Of a DNA stretch of 64,000 nt, positions 44,111 through 57,264 are shown in pieces. Below the pieces are notes generated by a model that was not told the origin of the DNA, ran no database searches, and worked only from the letters and a program-made list of their open reading frames with translations. Position 1 is the first letter of the stretch; each line of letters begins with the position of its first letter. The DNA comes from Dugong dugon (Eukaryota; Chordata; Mammalia; Sirenia; Dugongidae), in NCBI GenBank assembly GCA_030035585.1, contig CM057462.1:117237234-117301233 (forward strand), written 5' to 3'. The position numbers and the translations under genes were made by a program.

Positions 44111-45137
44111 AGAATACTATATCTTCTCAATTACATGAAAAATTAAGGTGGGTAGTGACTGGAGTGTAGTTTGTACCTCTGATCAGCCCGCTTCTACGGC
44201 ATTACCCTCCTGGGCTTGTGACTGTGGAATGGGGAGACTTCATCTCCTCATACCTGAAAGACTACAGGAGATACAGCTCTGCCCTTCAGAAGTTCCAGTC
44301 TAGCTCTTCAGTCTCCTGTCCCTCATACCTTAAATATCTGGCAAATGTCTTGAGAGAGACTGGAGGTGTATTTGAGGCAAGCTACTTTCTAGTAGGCCTC
44401 TGTTTCCTAAGCATTTAAAGACTGCAGTACATAGATTTCACTCTGTCTTTTAGAAGTTTTTGCCCTGCTTCCTAGCCTCCAGTGCAGCACCAAAATTCAG
44501 CAAATATGTTATAGGGAAAATTGGCACATGTCTGAGTCTCCTCAAACTTCCTATTTGTCACATCATCCCCTTGTAAGTGCTAAGAACTTTATTGGTTTTT
44601 CTTTGCTTCGGAAGAGGTTTTCTGCCTAGGAAAACCCCTCAGTCCACATTCAGAATCAGCAGCAGACCTGGAGGAAAAACATCAGATAGTGTCAGCTTAC
44701 TTTGGAAGGGTTCTACCCTCTCTGGGATTTCAGTTCATATAATCCTCATTGCTTCCACAGAAATCTGATGCCTTTAAAATATTATCTGTATCATTTATTC
44801 AGGGTATCCTAGTTGTTGCAGTGAAAGCATTGATCTGCCATGGCTTTCTACATCTTACCCAGAAGTGAGAGTCTTGTGTAAGACTTTTAAAATCCTTTAT
44901 GATACTTATCTTGTGATTTTGTGCATAATACACAATAATTTACCAACCAAATTTTTAATTAATAAAGAAATCATTTACCTTTCCTTAGCATCATCTCCTC
45001 CTAGTGAGATAGTAATAGTTTGTACTTATTTAATGTTTAATGGTATACAAAATATTTTTAATGCAAAAACTATGGTCCATTTTCATTATTCATTTAACTG
45101 TTTTGTTTTCTGTAATCCTGTTTATTTTTTAAAAAAA
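44111..45137. other. Intergenic, no recognised feature
   Basis: No gene or confident repeat seen. Confidence 0.4.
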
Positions 45138-45480
45138 TTTTAGGTGAAAGAATACACAGCAAAACAGGTTTTTATTCAAAAACTTCTACACATAATGTTC
45201 AGTCACAATGGTCATTGGTTATATTCTTTGTATTGTGCCAACATTCTCATTATTTCCGTTCTAGTTGTTCCATTCACTTTAACTTACTGCCATCCCCACA
45301 CTCACCCCAACCCATCTTCTCACTCAAGCTTCAGAGTAACGATTATCTATTTGGTCTCATACATATAATTTTTTCAAAAAGCACAGTACTCAAGGGTGAC
45401 ATTCTTTACTTCTTGAGCTAACCTGCTATTTAGTTAAAAGGTGACCTCAGGGGAGAGTTTGGGTTCAAAGTTTAAAGAGT
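45138..45480 (-). mobile_element. Old L1 3' end
   Basis: TTTTAGGTGAAAGAATACAC and CTCAAGGGTGACATTC follow the order of L1 3' UTR complements seen at 35,987. Confidence 0.6.
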
Positions 45481-45589
45481 ATCTCAGGACTCTTGCCCTG
45501 AGATACCCTTTAAACCTTACTCATTTAATTCTTACAATACCTCTTAAGTAGGAGTTATAATAATGATAATCGGGATAAAAATAACTACT

Positions 45590-46040
45590 ATTTTTACTAA
45601 GTACTTGTGTGTTAAGCACTATGCCAAGGAGCCCTGGTGGCACAAAAGTTAAGCGCTTGGCTGCTAACAGTAAGGTCTGTGGTTCAAACTCAACTAGTGG
45701 TTCCATGGAAGAAAGACCTGGTGATCTACTTCCGTAAAGACTGTAACTAAAAAACCCTATGGGGCAGTTCTACTCTGTCACATGGGGTCAGTATAAATCA
45801 AAAACAATTCAACAGCACATAACAACAACAACAAGCACTATGCGAAGTGCTTTACATGCATTATCTCATTCAATCCCTATAATAAGCTGGGAGACAAGTA
45901 TTTTACTTCCCAGTTCCATGAGGAAATTGAGGCTGAAAAATGTTAAGTGACTTGTCTAAGTGCTCAGTGCTAGTAAATGGAAGAGTTGGGATTCAAATAC
46001 AGTGTGTCTAATTCCCAATCCAGTGCACTTCAGCTTTTTG
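45590..46040 (-). mobile_element. MIR-like SINE split by AfroSINE
   Basis: AAGTGCTTTACATGCATTATCTC-type text (core TTTACATGCATTATCTC) and GAGGAAATTGAGGCTGA follow the SINE; the left part ends at AAGCACTATGC. Confidence 0.5.
45625..45832 (+). mobile_element. AfroSINE-type SINE, long form
   Basis: Perfect 11-bp duplication AAGCACTATGC (45,614-45,624 and 45,833-45,843). The tail is (ACA)n as in the RTE. Confidence 0.92.
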
Positions 46041-46121
46041 TCTGGTATGATATCAGGATTCTTGAAAAGGCTTAACTAAAATACCTAGAATTCTTCAACC
46101 TATAACCTTCACTAAGCACTA

Positions 46122-46272
46122 AACCAAAAAACCAAACCCATTGCCATCTAGTCGATTCTGACTTATAGCAACCCTATAGGACAGAAAACTGACTATAGAG
46201 TTTCCAAGGAGCAACTGGTGGATTCGAACTGCCGACATTTTGGTTAGTAACTGAATGCTTAACCACTGCACG
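46122..46272 (-). mobile_element. AfroSINE-type SINE, short form
   Basis: CCATTGCCATCTAGTCGATTC through GGTTAGTAACTGAATGCTTAACC on +; the last head bases are lost. Confidence 0.85.
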
Positions 46273-48257
46273 TATAAAACATGATTATGAATGAGCTATC
46301 CAACGATGCTGCTGAAAACATTTGGAAATAGGGTAAGAACCTTGAGTTATTTTCCCCTTGTTGGTGGAGATAGTTTTGCCTTATTTAGACGAAACTGCAT
46401 TGCTTGGCCTCAGTTCTGAACATCAATAATTTATAAGATGAATGGTTGGTTAGGATTAGGGATGTGTCTGTGGTCATAGTAATGAGCCAACCTGAACCTC
46501 ACAGCATTAAATGAATTACTTTGACTCCATTAGCACCTCACTTTGAACCTCGGAGTTAACCAGCCACAAATAATAACATGGATCAGACTGTATCTTATAA
46601 TGGAACAATACATTGGTAAAAAGGAACGCCATTCCATTTCTTTATAATTCACTACTTTAAAAAAAAAAATCCTAATGTCGCATGTTAAATTATTTGTTGC
46701 TTTTGGAAAAATAGACTTATGAAAAAATCAGCTATTTTGGAAATGGAGTAAATAAAAAATGCACACATTTTGTGTCAAACTAGATTTTCCTTTATTCAGA
46801 ACCTTGCATATTTTGTAATTGTTTTCATCATTTAAATGTCTTAGAATGTTTACAAAAATATTTTGATGTCTTGCTTCCAGTCAGAGTACAAATGAGACAA
46901 GGGACAAGTGAACTGTTGGAAAAGTGTTTAATCAGGTTCATTATTAGATAAGGATGAGTGTATTATAAATAAGCTTTAATTACAGCACCATCTCAAACTT
47001 TTTTAATGAAATGTGTGTGGAAAATAAGAAACATAAACTTCTCCTTGGCAAATAAGAATTTTAGGAAGTAAAAGATTATCAATAGAGTCCTGGGTCTTTA
47101 TTATTTCTGCCTGTAAGCTATTATTATTCTCAGTGAGTGAGGGGGGAAATTTTTATAAATAGTATATGACTTTCAGAAAGAATTGTCTTCACCTGTATAC
47201 CTTCTACATGTATATACACATTCTTTTTATAAATCTATTTAGCTATACACAATACACACATATGTACATACATATATACACATAGGGTATATATGTACAA
47301 TACATGCATCTATAGTCAATATGTGTATGGGTATATATTAGTCAAACTAGGTTTTTTGTGTAAATTATTATATATTTTCTGATCTTTCCAGGTGTTTTCA
47401 AATCCGTTATATAATTTCCTCTTCATAACAGTGTGTGATATTTAGAAGAGAAGAAATCAAAGAGTTAAGTTAATGTTTTGCCCATGATAACCAAGCAGAA
47501 TCCAGATGAGAGTCTGGTCTCCTGAGTCTTCCTTTTCATAACGCTGCCACCCCACTTGATAGGCTTCACTCCAGCTCTATCTGGGAAGGACATCGTGTCA
47601 TCCATTTTGATCTCCTCGAATCAATTCTCTCAAACAAAAGGTCATTTTAGACAGAAATCCAGTTTGATTTTTCTGGCCGTATTGACCAGTTTAAATAAAA
47701 ACAGCAAAATAAGTGCCTTTGTTTCTGTGTCACACAGACATAGCCTAAAGACTGAGCGAGCAGGTGCTGTAACACAAGCCTCCATGACCCATTTTAAACC
47801 GTATCTTCTGGATTAAACGCCTCTGTCTCTCTAATTAGAATGTGACTGAAAGGCAGGCCCGAAAAGATGAAAAGACAGCAGATGAGCCCCATCCTAAGCA
47901 AACACTGTTCAGTTACAAAGGCGGAAGAAAAAAAAAGAAGCCATTTTTAAAAACCGCAACCACGAGAGAGCAAATTTATCTATCGTATCATTATTTTCCT
48001 CCTCCTTGTTGCCAGGCTGTGGTCTATATTAAAAAATAGTTGTTGCTTTGGTGAAAATCTGTCCAGAGTAAAGTAGTAGTGCGCCCCCTGCCGACCAAGG
48101 GCCCTAGGGTTTTTTTCCTCTCCCCACAGTTTGAAACAAAACCAGTAACGCAATTAGGCTTGCAAAATGAAGAGGTTTAGAATTGATCCGCAAAATTGTA
48201 TTCCAGGGATACTAGAGACTTATTTAAACGATACTGGAATTTTCTTTACATAACCAA
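46273..48257. other. Intergenic AT-rich stretch, few repeats
   Basis: A 2-kb run with almost no recognisable repeat, apart from ACATATATAC-type words at 47,200-47,340. 47,550-48,130 is richer in G+C than its neighbours. Candidate conserved non-coding DNA by repeat scarcity only. Confidence 0.35.
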
Positions 48258-48406
48258 AATCAAACCTACTGCCCTTCCGACTTACAGTGACCCTACAGGA
48301 CAAAGTAGAACTGCCACATGGGGTTTCCAAAGAGCAGCTGGTAGATTCAAACTGCCCACCTTTTGGTTAGCAGCCCAGCTCTTAACCACTCTACCACCGG
48401 AGCTCC
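48258..48406 (-). mobile_element. AfroSINE-type SINE, short form
   Basis: CTTCCGACTTACAGTGACCC through CTACCACCGGAGCTCC on +. Confidence 0.88.
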
Positions 48407-49065
48407 GCTTGCTACACAGGATCAGACATAAGACAAATTCTGACCAGGTGCCAGGTTTCTCAGTGCTTTGGGCAATTTTTTTTGTTTCCTGTCTTTACAA
48501 GCTGGCCTAGTGATTAAAACCCTTCTCATCTTTATAATTTAAGCTCTTTGGATGCCATCTGAATTTTTGAAAAGCAGGAAATTGCTTATAATGTTGACTA
48601 ATGATTTCTGTTAATGACTAGTTACTTATAATGGAGGAGAGGGAGAAAGAGAGAGAATTCCACAGAGGTCTTTGTTTCTTTCACCATGGGGACTACTGAA
48701 AGTGGCTAGCATTAAAGTTTAGAGGTGGCAGGAGACAGATGGTAGGTTATAGACGGGTAGGTGAGCCCCACTAAAATATTTCAGTTAACTATGTCTGATA
48801 AAAGTAGAAATAAGGGAGTAGAGTTCAGGAGAGGGGCTGGGGAATGGAGTTACAGACTTAGAAATCTGTAACTATAGGTTACTTATAGGTCAGAGTATGA
48901 GTGAGATAATCCAAAGAGAAAATATCAGAAATGAAGAGAAGGGGGAAGAGCACTGAAGCCTAGGGAACACTATCAATGTTTAAAATATGGGCAGAAAAGC
49001 AACTATTAAAAGAAACTGAGACAGTACTCTCAGAGATGTTGGAGAAAAACTAAGAGAGATTATCA

Positions 49066-49794
49066 CAGGTAGTCTCTGATTTATGATATATTCGAGTTAC
49101 AAAGAACCGAATTTAAGACCATCCATTTTGTTTTGTTTTGTTTCTTGTTTCAGACATCTTACCATTAGTAATATGTTCTAAATACAGTGTTGTAGCCCGT
49201 AATTTGCTGTTTTCATTCTCAGATGTTCACTCATAGACGTTCCATTTTATAATTTACTGTTTAAAATACCACCATATAGATTTAGTTTTCTGAACTAAAT
49301 TAGGGGCTTCAGTTGCTTGAAAACATGGACCCAATCACTGATCACTTTGCTAAAGTTGCTAGGCAGATTCGGGAAGCAGTGAGATGTTACCGCGAAATAC
49401 ATGAAGAAAAAAAAAGAAAAGGATCATATAAACAACTCTCATTATTTTCTGACTAGAAATACCATCCTCATTCCCAGGGGTAATCCAGATGATTCAGGAC
49501 CTTCCACAAGTGGAGTTATCACCACAACCGACAAAATGCCAACGTCATCCAACTTGTCTTCATCATCGGAGTAAATTTTTATGAATTGTGTGTATGTATG
49601 TATTAAAATATATCTTTAAGTTTATATGTAATGTTTCCAACCTCCAAAGACATACAAAGATCAGATTTATAAAGACACTGATAATAAAAGGCAATAATAA
49701 TGAAGAAAAAAGAGGTATTTGACTTACATACGTCAGAACTGACTTATGACGGAGCTGTTGGAATGGAACCCCATTGTAAATCAGGGACTCTCTG
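49066..49794. mobile_element. Tigger/pogo-like DNA transposon relic
   Basis: Ends are inverted: CAGGTAGTCTCTGATTTA at left, and CAGAGAGTCCCTGATTTA as the complement of the right end; TA follows on the right and CA precedes on the left. Inside, 49,325-49,574 reads as a decayed C-terminal transposase-like segment ending in a Ser-rich tail and TAA. Confidence 0.55.
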
Positions 49795-51149
49795 TACTCA
49801 ATTAAAGTCAAAGGAAAAGAGAATTTCAAGAAGGAAAAGTCAACAGTGTCAAAAACCAAGGAGAAGCCAAGAAGGATGAGAACTTAAAGAAACCATTGGC
49901 TTTGTTACTTAGGAGATCACTGGTGATCCCAAGACAATTTCAGTACAGTGGTGGGGTGAAAGCCCAATTTTAGTAAGTGACAGTTTAAATAACAAATGAG
50001 GAAGTAAAAATTATGAGGATATACAACAATGTCATGAAAACTGGCAGTGAAATAGGAAAAAGAAATAGGTGATGTCCAGAGCTGGAGACTGGGGCACAAG
50101 AAATTTTCCTAAGATCAACTGACTTGAATATGTTTGAAGATTGATCAGGAAGAGCCAACAAAGAGGGAGAGAGAGGCAGAGAAGAAATGACTGGTTTAGC
50201 CAGGTTCAAGAGAAGCTGGGAGGGGAAAGGATCAAGAGCATAGGTTGAGTCTCAGAAAAGACTAAGCATACATATTTTTCTGGGAATGGTGGGAAAGGTG
50301 CAAAATGACCTTTCAAAGGAGAGGAGTTCAGGCCAACGTATTTAAATTTTTTTCAATGAAGTCAGATATATGGAGCTGAGGACTGGGCATAGTGCCAAGA
50401 AGACCAGCATTGAGATGAGATGAGGGTGGAGACTGGAAACGAGTTTCATGCTAGAGCAACTGCTATTGGAGGAAAGGAAAATTACCAACTAAAGATCTGT
50501 AAAAGACTCTCTGGACAGTACTGAGGGGATAGTAAGACTAGAAATACAAAACTGAAGAGGATGAGTACGGGCATGGTTTAGCGGTTTTTCTTTAGCAGCG
50601 AAAGCTAAACCAAAGACATGAGAAGAAAAAAATAAGCAACTGAGCTGATTCAGAGTTATAGACTGTCATAGCCAACAGACTGGACAAAAGAGCAATGCCC
50701 TGGTCAGATTGTGACTGAGAATGTTTGGCTGTGGTGTGCTAACCCATTGCCTTCGAGTTGATAGCAACATAAAAGGAAACGCAGTTGAGTGTGGAGAGAA
50801 GGAATAGGATGGAGGGTGAAAGGGCAGGGGTGACAGTTTGGGAAGCTAAGATGGGAGTTGGAGACCAGATATGCCAAAGGGACTCAAAAACAGATTTAGT
50901 GGGACAGTGAACTTGGAGAGGCAGGTAAGGACAGAAACTGGAGTCTGGAAGGGATTTTGAGAATTCAGGATCTCTGGGATGGAGCCAATTCTTGTCTATG
51001 GTGATAAAGTCTATGGGCTGCTGAAGGGAAATGTTCATGAAGCTCTCTAAAGCAGAGTGAAACTAAGAACCTGATGCCAAAACTCTCACAAGAAGTGGGA
51101 AGATGAACCTAACGATGAAGTTACATTGACTACAAAGATAGAAATGTAT
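49795..51149. other. Intergenic, no recognised gene
   Basis: Purine-rich, old repeat-like text of a kind I cannot assign. A SINE 3' scrap (CCATTGCCTTCGAGTTGAT) lies at 50,743. Confidence 0.35.
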
Positions 51150-51360
51150 AATAGGCTGCCATTTTTTTAAGCCCCTAATCTGTGCCAAGCACTCTGTGGG
51201 GTAGTTTGCACATGTTACTCATTTAATTGTTGCTACCCTGACAGAAGTTATCATTACTTTCATTTTACAGAAGATGAAACTGAAGATCAGAGAGATTAGG
51301 TGATTTGTCCAAGGTCACTCAGCTAGTAAATGACAAAGATGAAATGTAAATTCTCCCCAC
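51150..51360 (-). mobile_element. MIR SINE relic
   Basis: GTGCCAAGCACTCTGTG, CATTTTACAGAAGATGAAACTG and CAAGGTCACTCAGCTAG, shown as cores, match antisense MIR. Confidence 0.65.
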
Positions 51361-51439
51361 GGTGTAAGTGCCACATTGTGTAATTCATTCTTGTGTATCC
51401 AGTAGTGAACATGCCAGGCACATTTTAAGATTCTAAAAA

Positions 51440-51585
51440 ATTGTTGCGAGAGAGAGAAAGGAGGCAGGAAGAAAGAAGGAAGCGGAGAGAGGAAGGAAAG
51501 AAAGGAAAGGAGGTAGGCAAATTAATGACGACCCTGCCACAAGGGGGAAAAAAAATGAAGGAAGGATGGAAGGAAGGAAGCAAGG
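51440..51585. repeat. Purine-rich (GAA/GGAA)n tract
   Basis: Low-complexity G/A sequence; the open frame across it encodes only Lys/Arg/Glu runs. Confidence 0.8.
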
Positions 51586-52522
51586 ACTTTAAAGCCTATG
51601 TGCTTTCCTCTGTACCCTGCTGCCTCCTCAGAAGAGTGTGGTCTAACAGGATGGCAAAATCTAATCACCAGCAGTAAAACACAAAGACGCCCTCCAATTG
51701 CTTCCCTCCTCATCCCCCACCATTAAATGTGGCATTTTATTTTTAAATCAGAGCCTAAGCTAAATTAAGTTTCCTACATTAAGCCTTCCTGGTTATCTTC
51801 TATCTGCCCTAAATTGCCATGTGAGCCACATAAACAAAACAATCTGTTCTTCTCTGGACCTTTCCAAAAGCTATCACAAATATCGGCTCAGCTTCCTGCC
51901 AATCATCCCTTCACTTCCATTAAAGTAATGAAATGGGTTTAGATTCCTCTGAGGACAGACAACTGATATGAGGGGAAATGCAGTTGAATTTTGCTGGTCA
52001 AAAGCTGAAGTGAGAATGAGAAATGTTTTGTGTCTTTGCCAGCTCACAGGGAAGTACTTTCTCACCACAGTCACTGGAAAGGAGAATGTGTTCACAAGTC
52101 TCTATTTTTGGTAAATATTTTTTAAGAGTGTAATGTTGTAATAAGAGAAAACTCAGCACTGTGTACAGGCTCTTGGATCATTTTCAAGGACCCTCAATCA
52201 AACCTAACCTTGTGACACTCATTGCTGAAAGTGTCACTAGACTATGACTGCCAGGGGGCTGGTACCTCACCTTCCAAGAAGGTTGCGGGCATATAGGTGA
52301 TGGTCTCAAGTTGATGAAAAGAGAGATCAGACGTCCATGGGCAGGAGGAAGTACAAAATGAAATTCTTGGGCTAACCTCATCTAGCAAATAAGGCAGTCT
52401 TCAATAGGTCTTCTGTGGAACAGTGTTTCAATGGTATCTCAGGACTGTTCTGGGGATGTGAAGCGTAAGAAGTTGGAGGACTATTGAGCACATTTCCACT
52501 CTTACTTGTTTTACATACTGGG

Positions 52523-52975
52523 TGTAGTGGGTTGATCTGTGTCCCCTGAAAAGATATGTTCAAGTCCTAACCACCAGTACCGATGACTGTGACTTCGTTT
52601 GGAAATAGGGTCTTTGCAGATGTAATCAAGTTAAGATGAGGTCATACTGGATTAGGATATCCAATGACTGGTATCTTTATGAAAGAAAGGAGAGGGGGAT
52701 TTGGGCACAGAGACCTGGAAAGTAGGTTATGTGAAGACAGAAGCAGAGACTGAAGTGATGCAGGTACAGGACAAGGAACACCAAGGATTGCTGGGAGCTA
52801 CCGAAAGTTGAAGAGGCAAGGAAGAATTCTTCCCTAGAGCCTTCAGAGGGAACAAAGCCCTGCTGACACTTTGATTCCAGACTTCTGGATTCCTGAAATG
52901 TGAGAGAATAAATTTCTCGTTTTAAGCCACTCGGTTTGTGGTAATTTGTTACCAGGGCCGCAGGAAACTAATACA
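52523..52975 (+). mobile_element. MLT1-type solo LTR (ERVL-MaLR)
   Basis: 453 bp from TGTAGTGGGTTGATC to AAACTAATACA, with the family phrases AAATAGGGTCTTTGCAGATG and GAGAGAATAAATTTCTCG. Perfect 5-bp duplication CTGGG (52,518-52,522 and 52,976-52,980). An old family shared by placental mammals. Confidence 0.93.
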
Positions 52976-52980
52976 CTGGG

Positions 52981-54139
52981 TTTCTGAATAAGATTTATTT
53001 TAAGCAAAGATCATGCTGATTAAAAAACAAACAAAAAATAGAGAAGCTCTAAGGTTCTTTGCAGTTCTAAAAATATGCTGTGATTATAATTCTATGAAGG
53101 AGCTACCCTAAAGGCAGAATGCTGTGATTTGCTGTGGTTGGAGGAGATCCACAGGCTCAAACACCTGCTCCCACATTTCTAGATGGAGACTGAAGGAGGA
53201 AAGGCATCTAGGAGAGGTCCAGAGTGCTCTGGGAGGTAGAAGCCCTTTCATGTGATCCTGAGGGGACCACAAGGAGCCGAGGGGCAATGCAGGGGAACCT
53301 GAGGGCCTGCAAGAGAGAAGGGTCCCTAATTGGGGCCATGGAGTGGTTAACATAATTCCACACTTTAGCCAACACCGACCCTAGGCAAAGGCTTAGGCAA
53401 AAGGCTTGAAATATTTCTGATATCCAAGGAAACATAATTAAGCAGACACAGGTAGTAATCTGTCCTAGAAATGACAGAGATTCTCAAAGACTTAAATACT
53501 GGGTTTATGTCAAACAAACAAGCTTGTTTAACCAGAGGGATTCAGCATCTATGCTCAGACAAGATGGGAGAAATGTTAAAGAAATTTGGGTATGGGTGGA
53601 AGTGAAAGGATAAGCAAGATTAGATTCTTGTCTATTCTAAATCTGAGGAGGGAAAGAGAGAGTGATAACTTAAACCCAGGGTGAATACAGAAAAGGTAAA
53701 CTTCTATCTTTGTAACAATTTATGCAGCCAAGATTCATTTTTAGTTTATGAATAGTAACACCTAAGACAGGGATAAAGACGTTATTTGGGTAAAATATAA
53801 ATTGAACGTAATTCAGACATTTACTAGGCTATGTCTTTTGATTCTTGAGTATCTATATGTTCTCAGAGCAGCTTACACATAGTAGGTGTGCAGTACGTTG
53901 AATGAACAAATAATGAAACAGTTTTGTGAGTATCAAGTCATGGAATCATTGAAGGCTTTTCTACTTCAGGAAACTAACAGAGGTTTCTTTAGGGATGGAT
54001 CCTTGAAAGCTCCCATGTCAGTGTTTGCTGAGCATCTTTCAAAATATTATAGACTTCTCTACAGTCAAATTAACAATACCTTGTGGAAAGCGGCTGAGAG
54101 GGATCTGTGCAAATCTAAAACTGTGCTAAGTTCCCTTCT
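52981..54139. other. Intergenic, no recognised feature
   Basis: No gene or confident repeat; open frames at 53,108-53,435 (minus) and 53,886-54,149 (plus) lack family features. Confidence 0.4.
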
Positions 54140-54313
54140 TGTTAGTTGATTCTGACTCGTGGGGACCCTATGTGTGCAGAGTAGAACTGCTCCGTAGGGT
54201 TTTCAAGGCTGTGACCTTTCAGAACCAGATTGTCAGGCCTGTCTTCCCAGGAGCCTCTGGGTGGGTTTGAACCTTTCGGCTAGTAGTCAAGAGCTTAACT
54301 GCGTTACTAGCAG
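54140..54313 (-). mobile_element. AfroSINE-type SINE, long form, diverged
   Basis: TTGATTCTGACTCGTGGGG through CCAGATTGTCAGGCC to CTTAACTGCG on +. Confidence 0.8.
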
Positions 54314-55099
54314 AGTATCTAGAGACCACAGTCTGCTTTCAAGGACTAGCTTTTCGGGGAATAACATTAAAGTTTTTCAAGCATTAATCACAAAAAATAA
54401 ATCGGGCATAATAGCAATGCAGTGTGTTTAATGTAATTCTAGGAAAACACAAACTATTACAATGTAAATAAAGACTTTGCTGGCAAGGAGGGCTGGTATG
54501 AAGACTGAGTTTCTACATATAAAAGAATAAAAAGTGAATTTTTATTGTCAAAATAAAAATTGTTTCTTGTCAAAAGATCTTCCTAATTGAAATTTTGTGA
54601 AACTAGATTATCACAGTCAGGAAGGGACTTCTGTTTTTCTAGAGGTTAAACTATTCTTAAATGTTCTAAATTTCTTTCTATATATTTTACAATTTTGTGA
54701 AATATGATATGTTTCTATAAACACAAAATATTAATTAGGATTATGTTTGCATTCCTATGCCCAAATCTAATCATTTGCTTAAAACAAAAATCTCCTTGAT
54801 GATTACTGTTGAGCCAACTATTCAATGTTGTAAAAATTATTCCCTGCTTATGTTCAATTTTTTTACTACATGGAAACTTGTTATTAATAAAAAACTGTAA
54901 CCATGACAAGTAATTCTGTACATTAGTAAAAATTCTCAGTTCATGAGGGCATGCATATTCCAGAATAGATGATGGGGTAATTATAAAATCAAAATCCAGC
55001 CTTCTAGCCATCCACCTTTTTCACCTTACACTTTTTCATTCCATTCTCAACAACACAGCCTATTGGAAAATAAGTCAGAATATTTCACTCCTCTGCTGA
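54314..55099. other. Intergenic AT-rich, no recognised feature
   Basis: No gene or repeat recognised. Confidence 0.4.
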
Positions 55100-55640
55100 C
55101 AATGGTCTAAAGCCTCAAATCTTTACAGAGCCTATAGGATCCTATCTGGCCTCATCTCCTATGACTCTACCCCTTGCTCACTCTGTTCCAGTCATGCTGG
55201 CCTTCTTGCTGTTGCTCAAATAAGCGAGGCACACCCTCCCTGCTCAGGGCCTTTGCACTTGCTATTCCTGTGCATGGAGCATTCTTCTCCCAAATGCCCT
55301 TGTCGTTTGCTCTATCTGCTCCTTCCACAACTTCACTGGAATATCACCTCCTCAGTAAAGCCTTCCCTGCCTCCCTGTCTAATGTTATAATATCGCTCCT
55401 CACTCTGGAAATTCCCTGTCCCCTTCCCCTGTTGTTTGTTTGTTTTCTCCTTAGCATTAATTACCATTTAACACATTATATATTTTACTTTCATAGTGTT
55501 ACTGTCTGCCCCTTCACTAGAATATAAGCTCTATAAGGGTGGGGTGTTTCTCTGTTTTGTTCTCTGCAGTACCTACAGCACCCAGTAGAGTACCTGGTAT
55601 CTAACAGATGCACATAGATATTCGTTGAATGAATTGAAAG
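55100..55640 (+). mobile_element. L2 LINE 3' end
   Basis: In order: GGGCCTTTGCACTTGCTAT, AAAGCCTTCCCTGCC, CACTAGAATATAAGCTC, GTTGAATGAATTG. This is a well preserved L2 3' sequence; the 117-codon open frame within is incidental. Confidence 0.85.
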
Positions 55641-55912
55641 AAGTCAAACAGCTCCAATCTTCTGAACCAAGAACAAGTAGGAAAAAGGTGAGAAATACAT
55701 ATACTTTAAATTCATTAGGCTTTATTACTTTGGGACTTTTCATAAAATCAGAACACTTGAATAAATTGAATCTTCTGGTTAGTGGATTTTTTCATTAACC
55801 GAAAAGTTTCTATCTTCTCTCCCACAAAACCTTTCACAGATGACGCTAATAAGTAGCAAAATTACAGTTTTGCATTTCATCCATTTTCTCTATTCCTTTC
55901 CCACCCACTCTA

Positions 55913-56120
55913 AGGAGTCCCTGGGTGGCACAGATGATTAAGCACTGGACTATTAACCAAATGGTTGGTGGGTCAAACCTACCCAGAAGTACCTTGGAAG
56001 TAAGGCCCAGTGATCTGCTTCCAAAAGGTTACAGCCTTGAAAACCCTATGGAGCAGTTCTACTCTGCACACGCAGGGTCACCACAAGTCGAAATCAACTC
56101 TATGGCAATTAGCAACAACT
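55913..56120 (+). mobile_element. AfroSINE-type SINE, long form
   Basis: AGGAGTCCCTGGGTGGCAC to GTCGAAATCAACTCTATGG with all modules. Confidence 0.88.
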
Positions 56121-56336
56121 AAAGGCACAATGGAAGGGATTAGGAGTAGGAGCAAAAAGTATAAATAAGGGCAAATTGGCAAACAGACCCCGAAAAAAGG
56201 CAGTTGGTCTTATCAATGCGAATTAGCAAATGTGGGCAAAAAAGGATATTCTTCAATAAGGTACCCTATCTGGCTTGGGCTGTTTAAGTCACTAAATTCA
56301 AATGAATATACTAAAATAAATAATAATAATTACAGA

Positions 56337-56380
56337 CTATGAGCCGGAATCAACTTGACAGCAATGGTGTTCGGTTTTTT
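56337..56380 (+). mobile_element. SINE 3'-end fragment
   Basis: CTATGAGCCGGAATCAACTT only; a 5'-truncated or decayed copy. Confidence 0.65.
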
Positions 56381-56850
56381 ATAGACTATCAAACTCAAAG
56401 GTAGTTCTCATTACACAAGGACGCAGTGTTGTTCAGAAAACTAAAGATATGACCTCCTCAGCTAAGTCATGGAAATGAATCATCATCATATACCCAAAAC
56501 CGCTACAGAAAGAACCAGCATAAATTGCCATATGACTGCTAATCCAACTTCTCCAAAACTGCCTTCTGAACAAAACTCAACACTGATGCATTTACAAAAC
56601 TTCACTGGCAGGTGGTCTGTTTGAATATTTGCTAAGAATGCAAACTTGTTTCAGATTGGGATTTGCCTTCCATATGATTTTCCATTATATTTTCTTTCAA
56701 GAAATCTTTTAAAAAGGTAGCTTTAAGGGCATAAAGCAGCTGTTTTCCCATCATCATTTTTTAAATAGATAAAAACAAAGCCACCCTGGTTGGTGAAGAG
56801 TAGAGGCACAGAGCTCCTTTTACACCCCCTCACACCCCTCCTTAGCCCTT

Positions 56851-57008
56851 AAAAAAACTCACTGCCATTGAGTTGATTCCGACTCATAGTGACCCTATAG
56901 GACAGAGTGGAACTGCCCCATAGGGTTCCCAAGGAGCAGCTGGTGGATTCAAACTGCCAACCTTTTGGTTAGCAGTTGAGCTCTTAACCACTGCGCTACC
57001 AGGGCTCC
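56851..57008 (-). mobile_element. AfroSINE-type SINE, short form, well preserved
   Basis: ACTGCCATTGAGTTGATTCC through GCGCTACCAGGGCTCC on +. The few differences from the other short copies suggest a young insertion. Confidence 0.92.
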
Positions 57009-57264
57009 AACCCCAGAAAAACTTCCATCCAACTCTAGAGTTCTGTAGGACTCACTTTGAAACCACAGCTTGAGATATTCTTTATATTATCCCTGGATCA
57101 AGTCAAACTATCAGAGAGATACACATTGGAACAGTGTTCTGGGTCCTTGCAGAATTAATTTTCTTAAATTGCTGTATTAAATTTACTTAAGTTGCAGTGA
57201 GGTAAAATATTTTTAAATTAAATTAAATTTACTTAAGAAGTAACCCAAAGACCTGTGCTGTCAT

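Noticed and set aside
51441..51677. Lys/Arg/Glu-rich open frame
   Set aside because: It is a low-complexity purine tract.
55174..55527. 117-codon open frame
   Set aside because: It is a translation of an L2 3' end.
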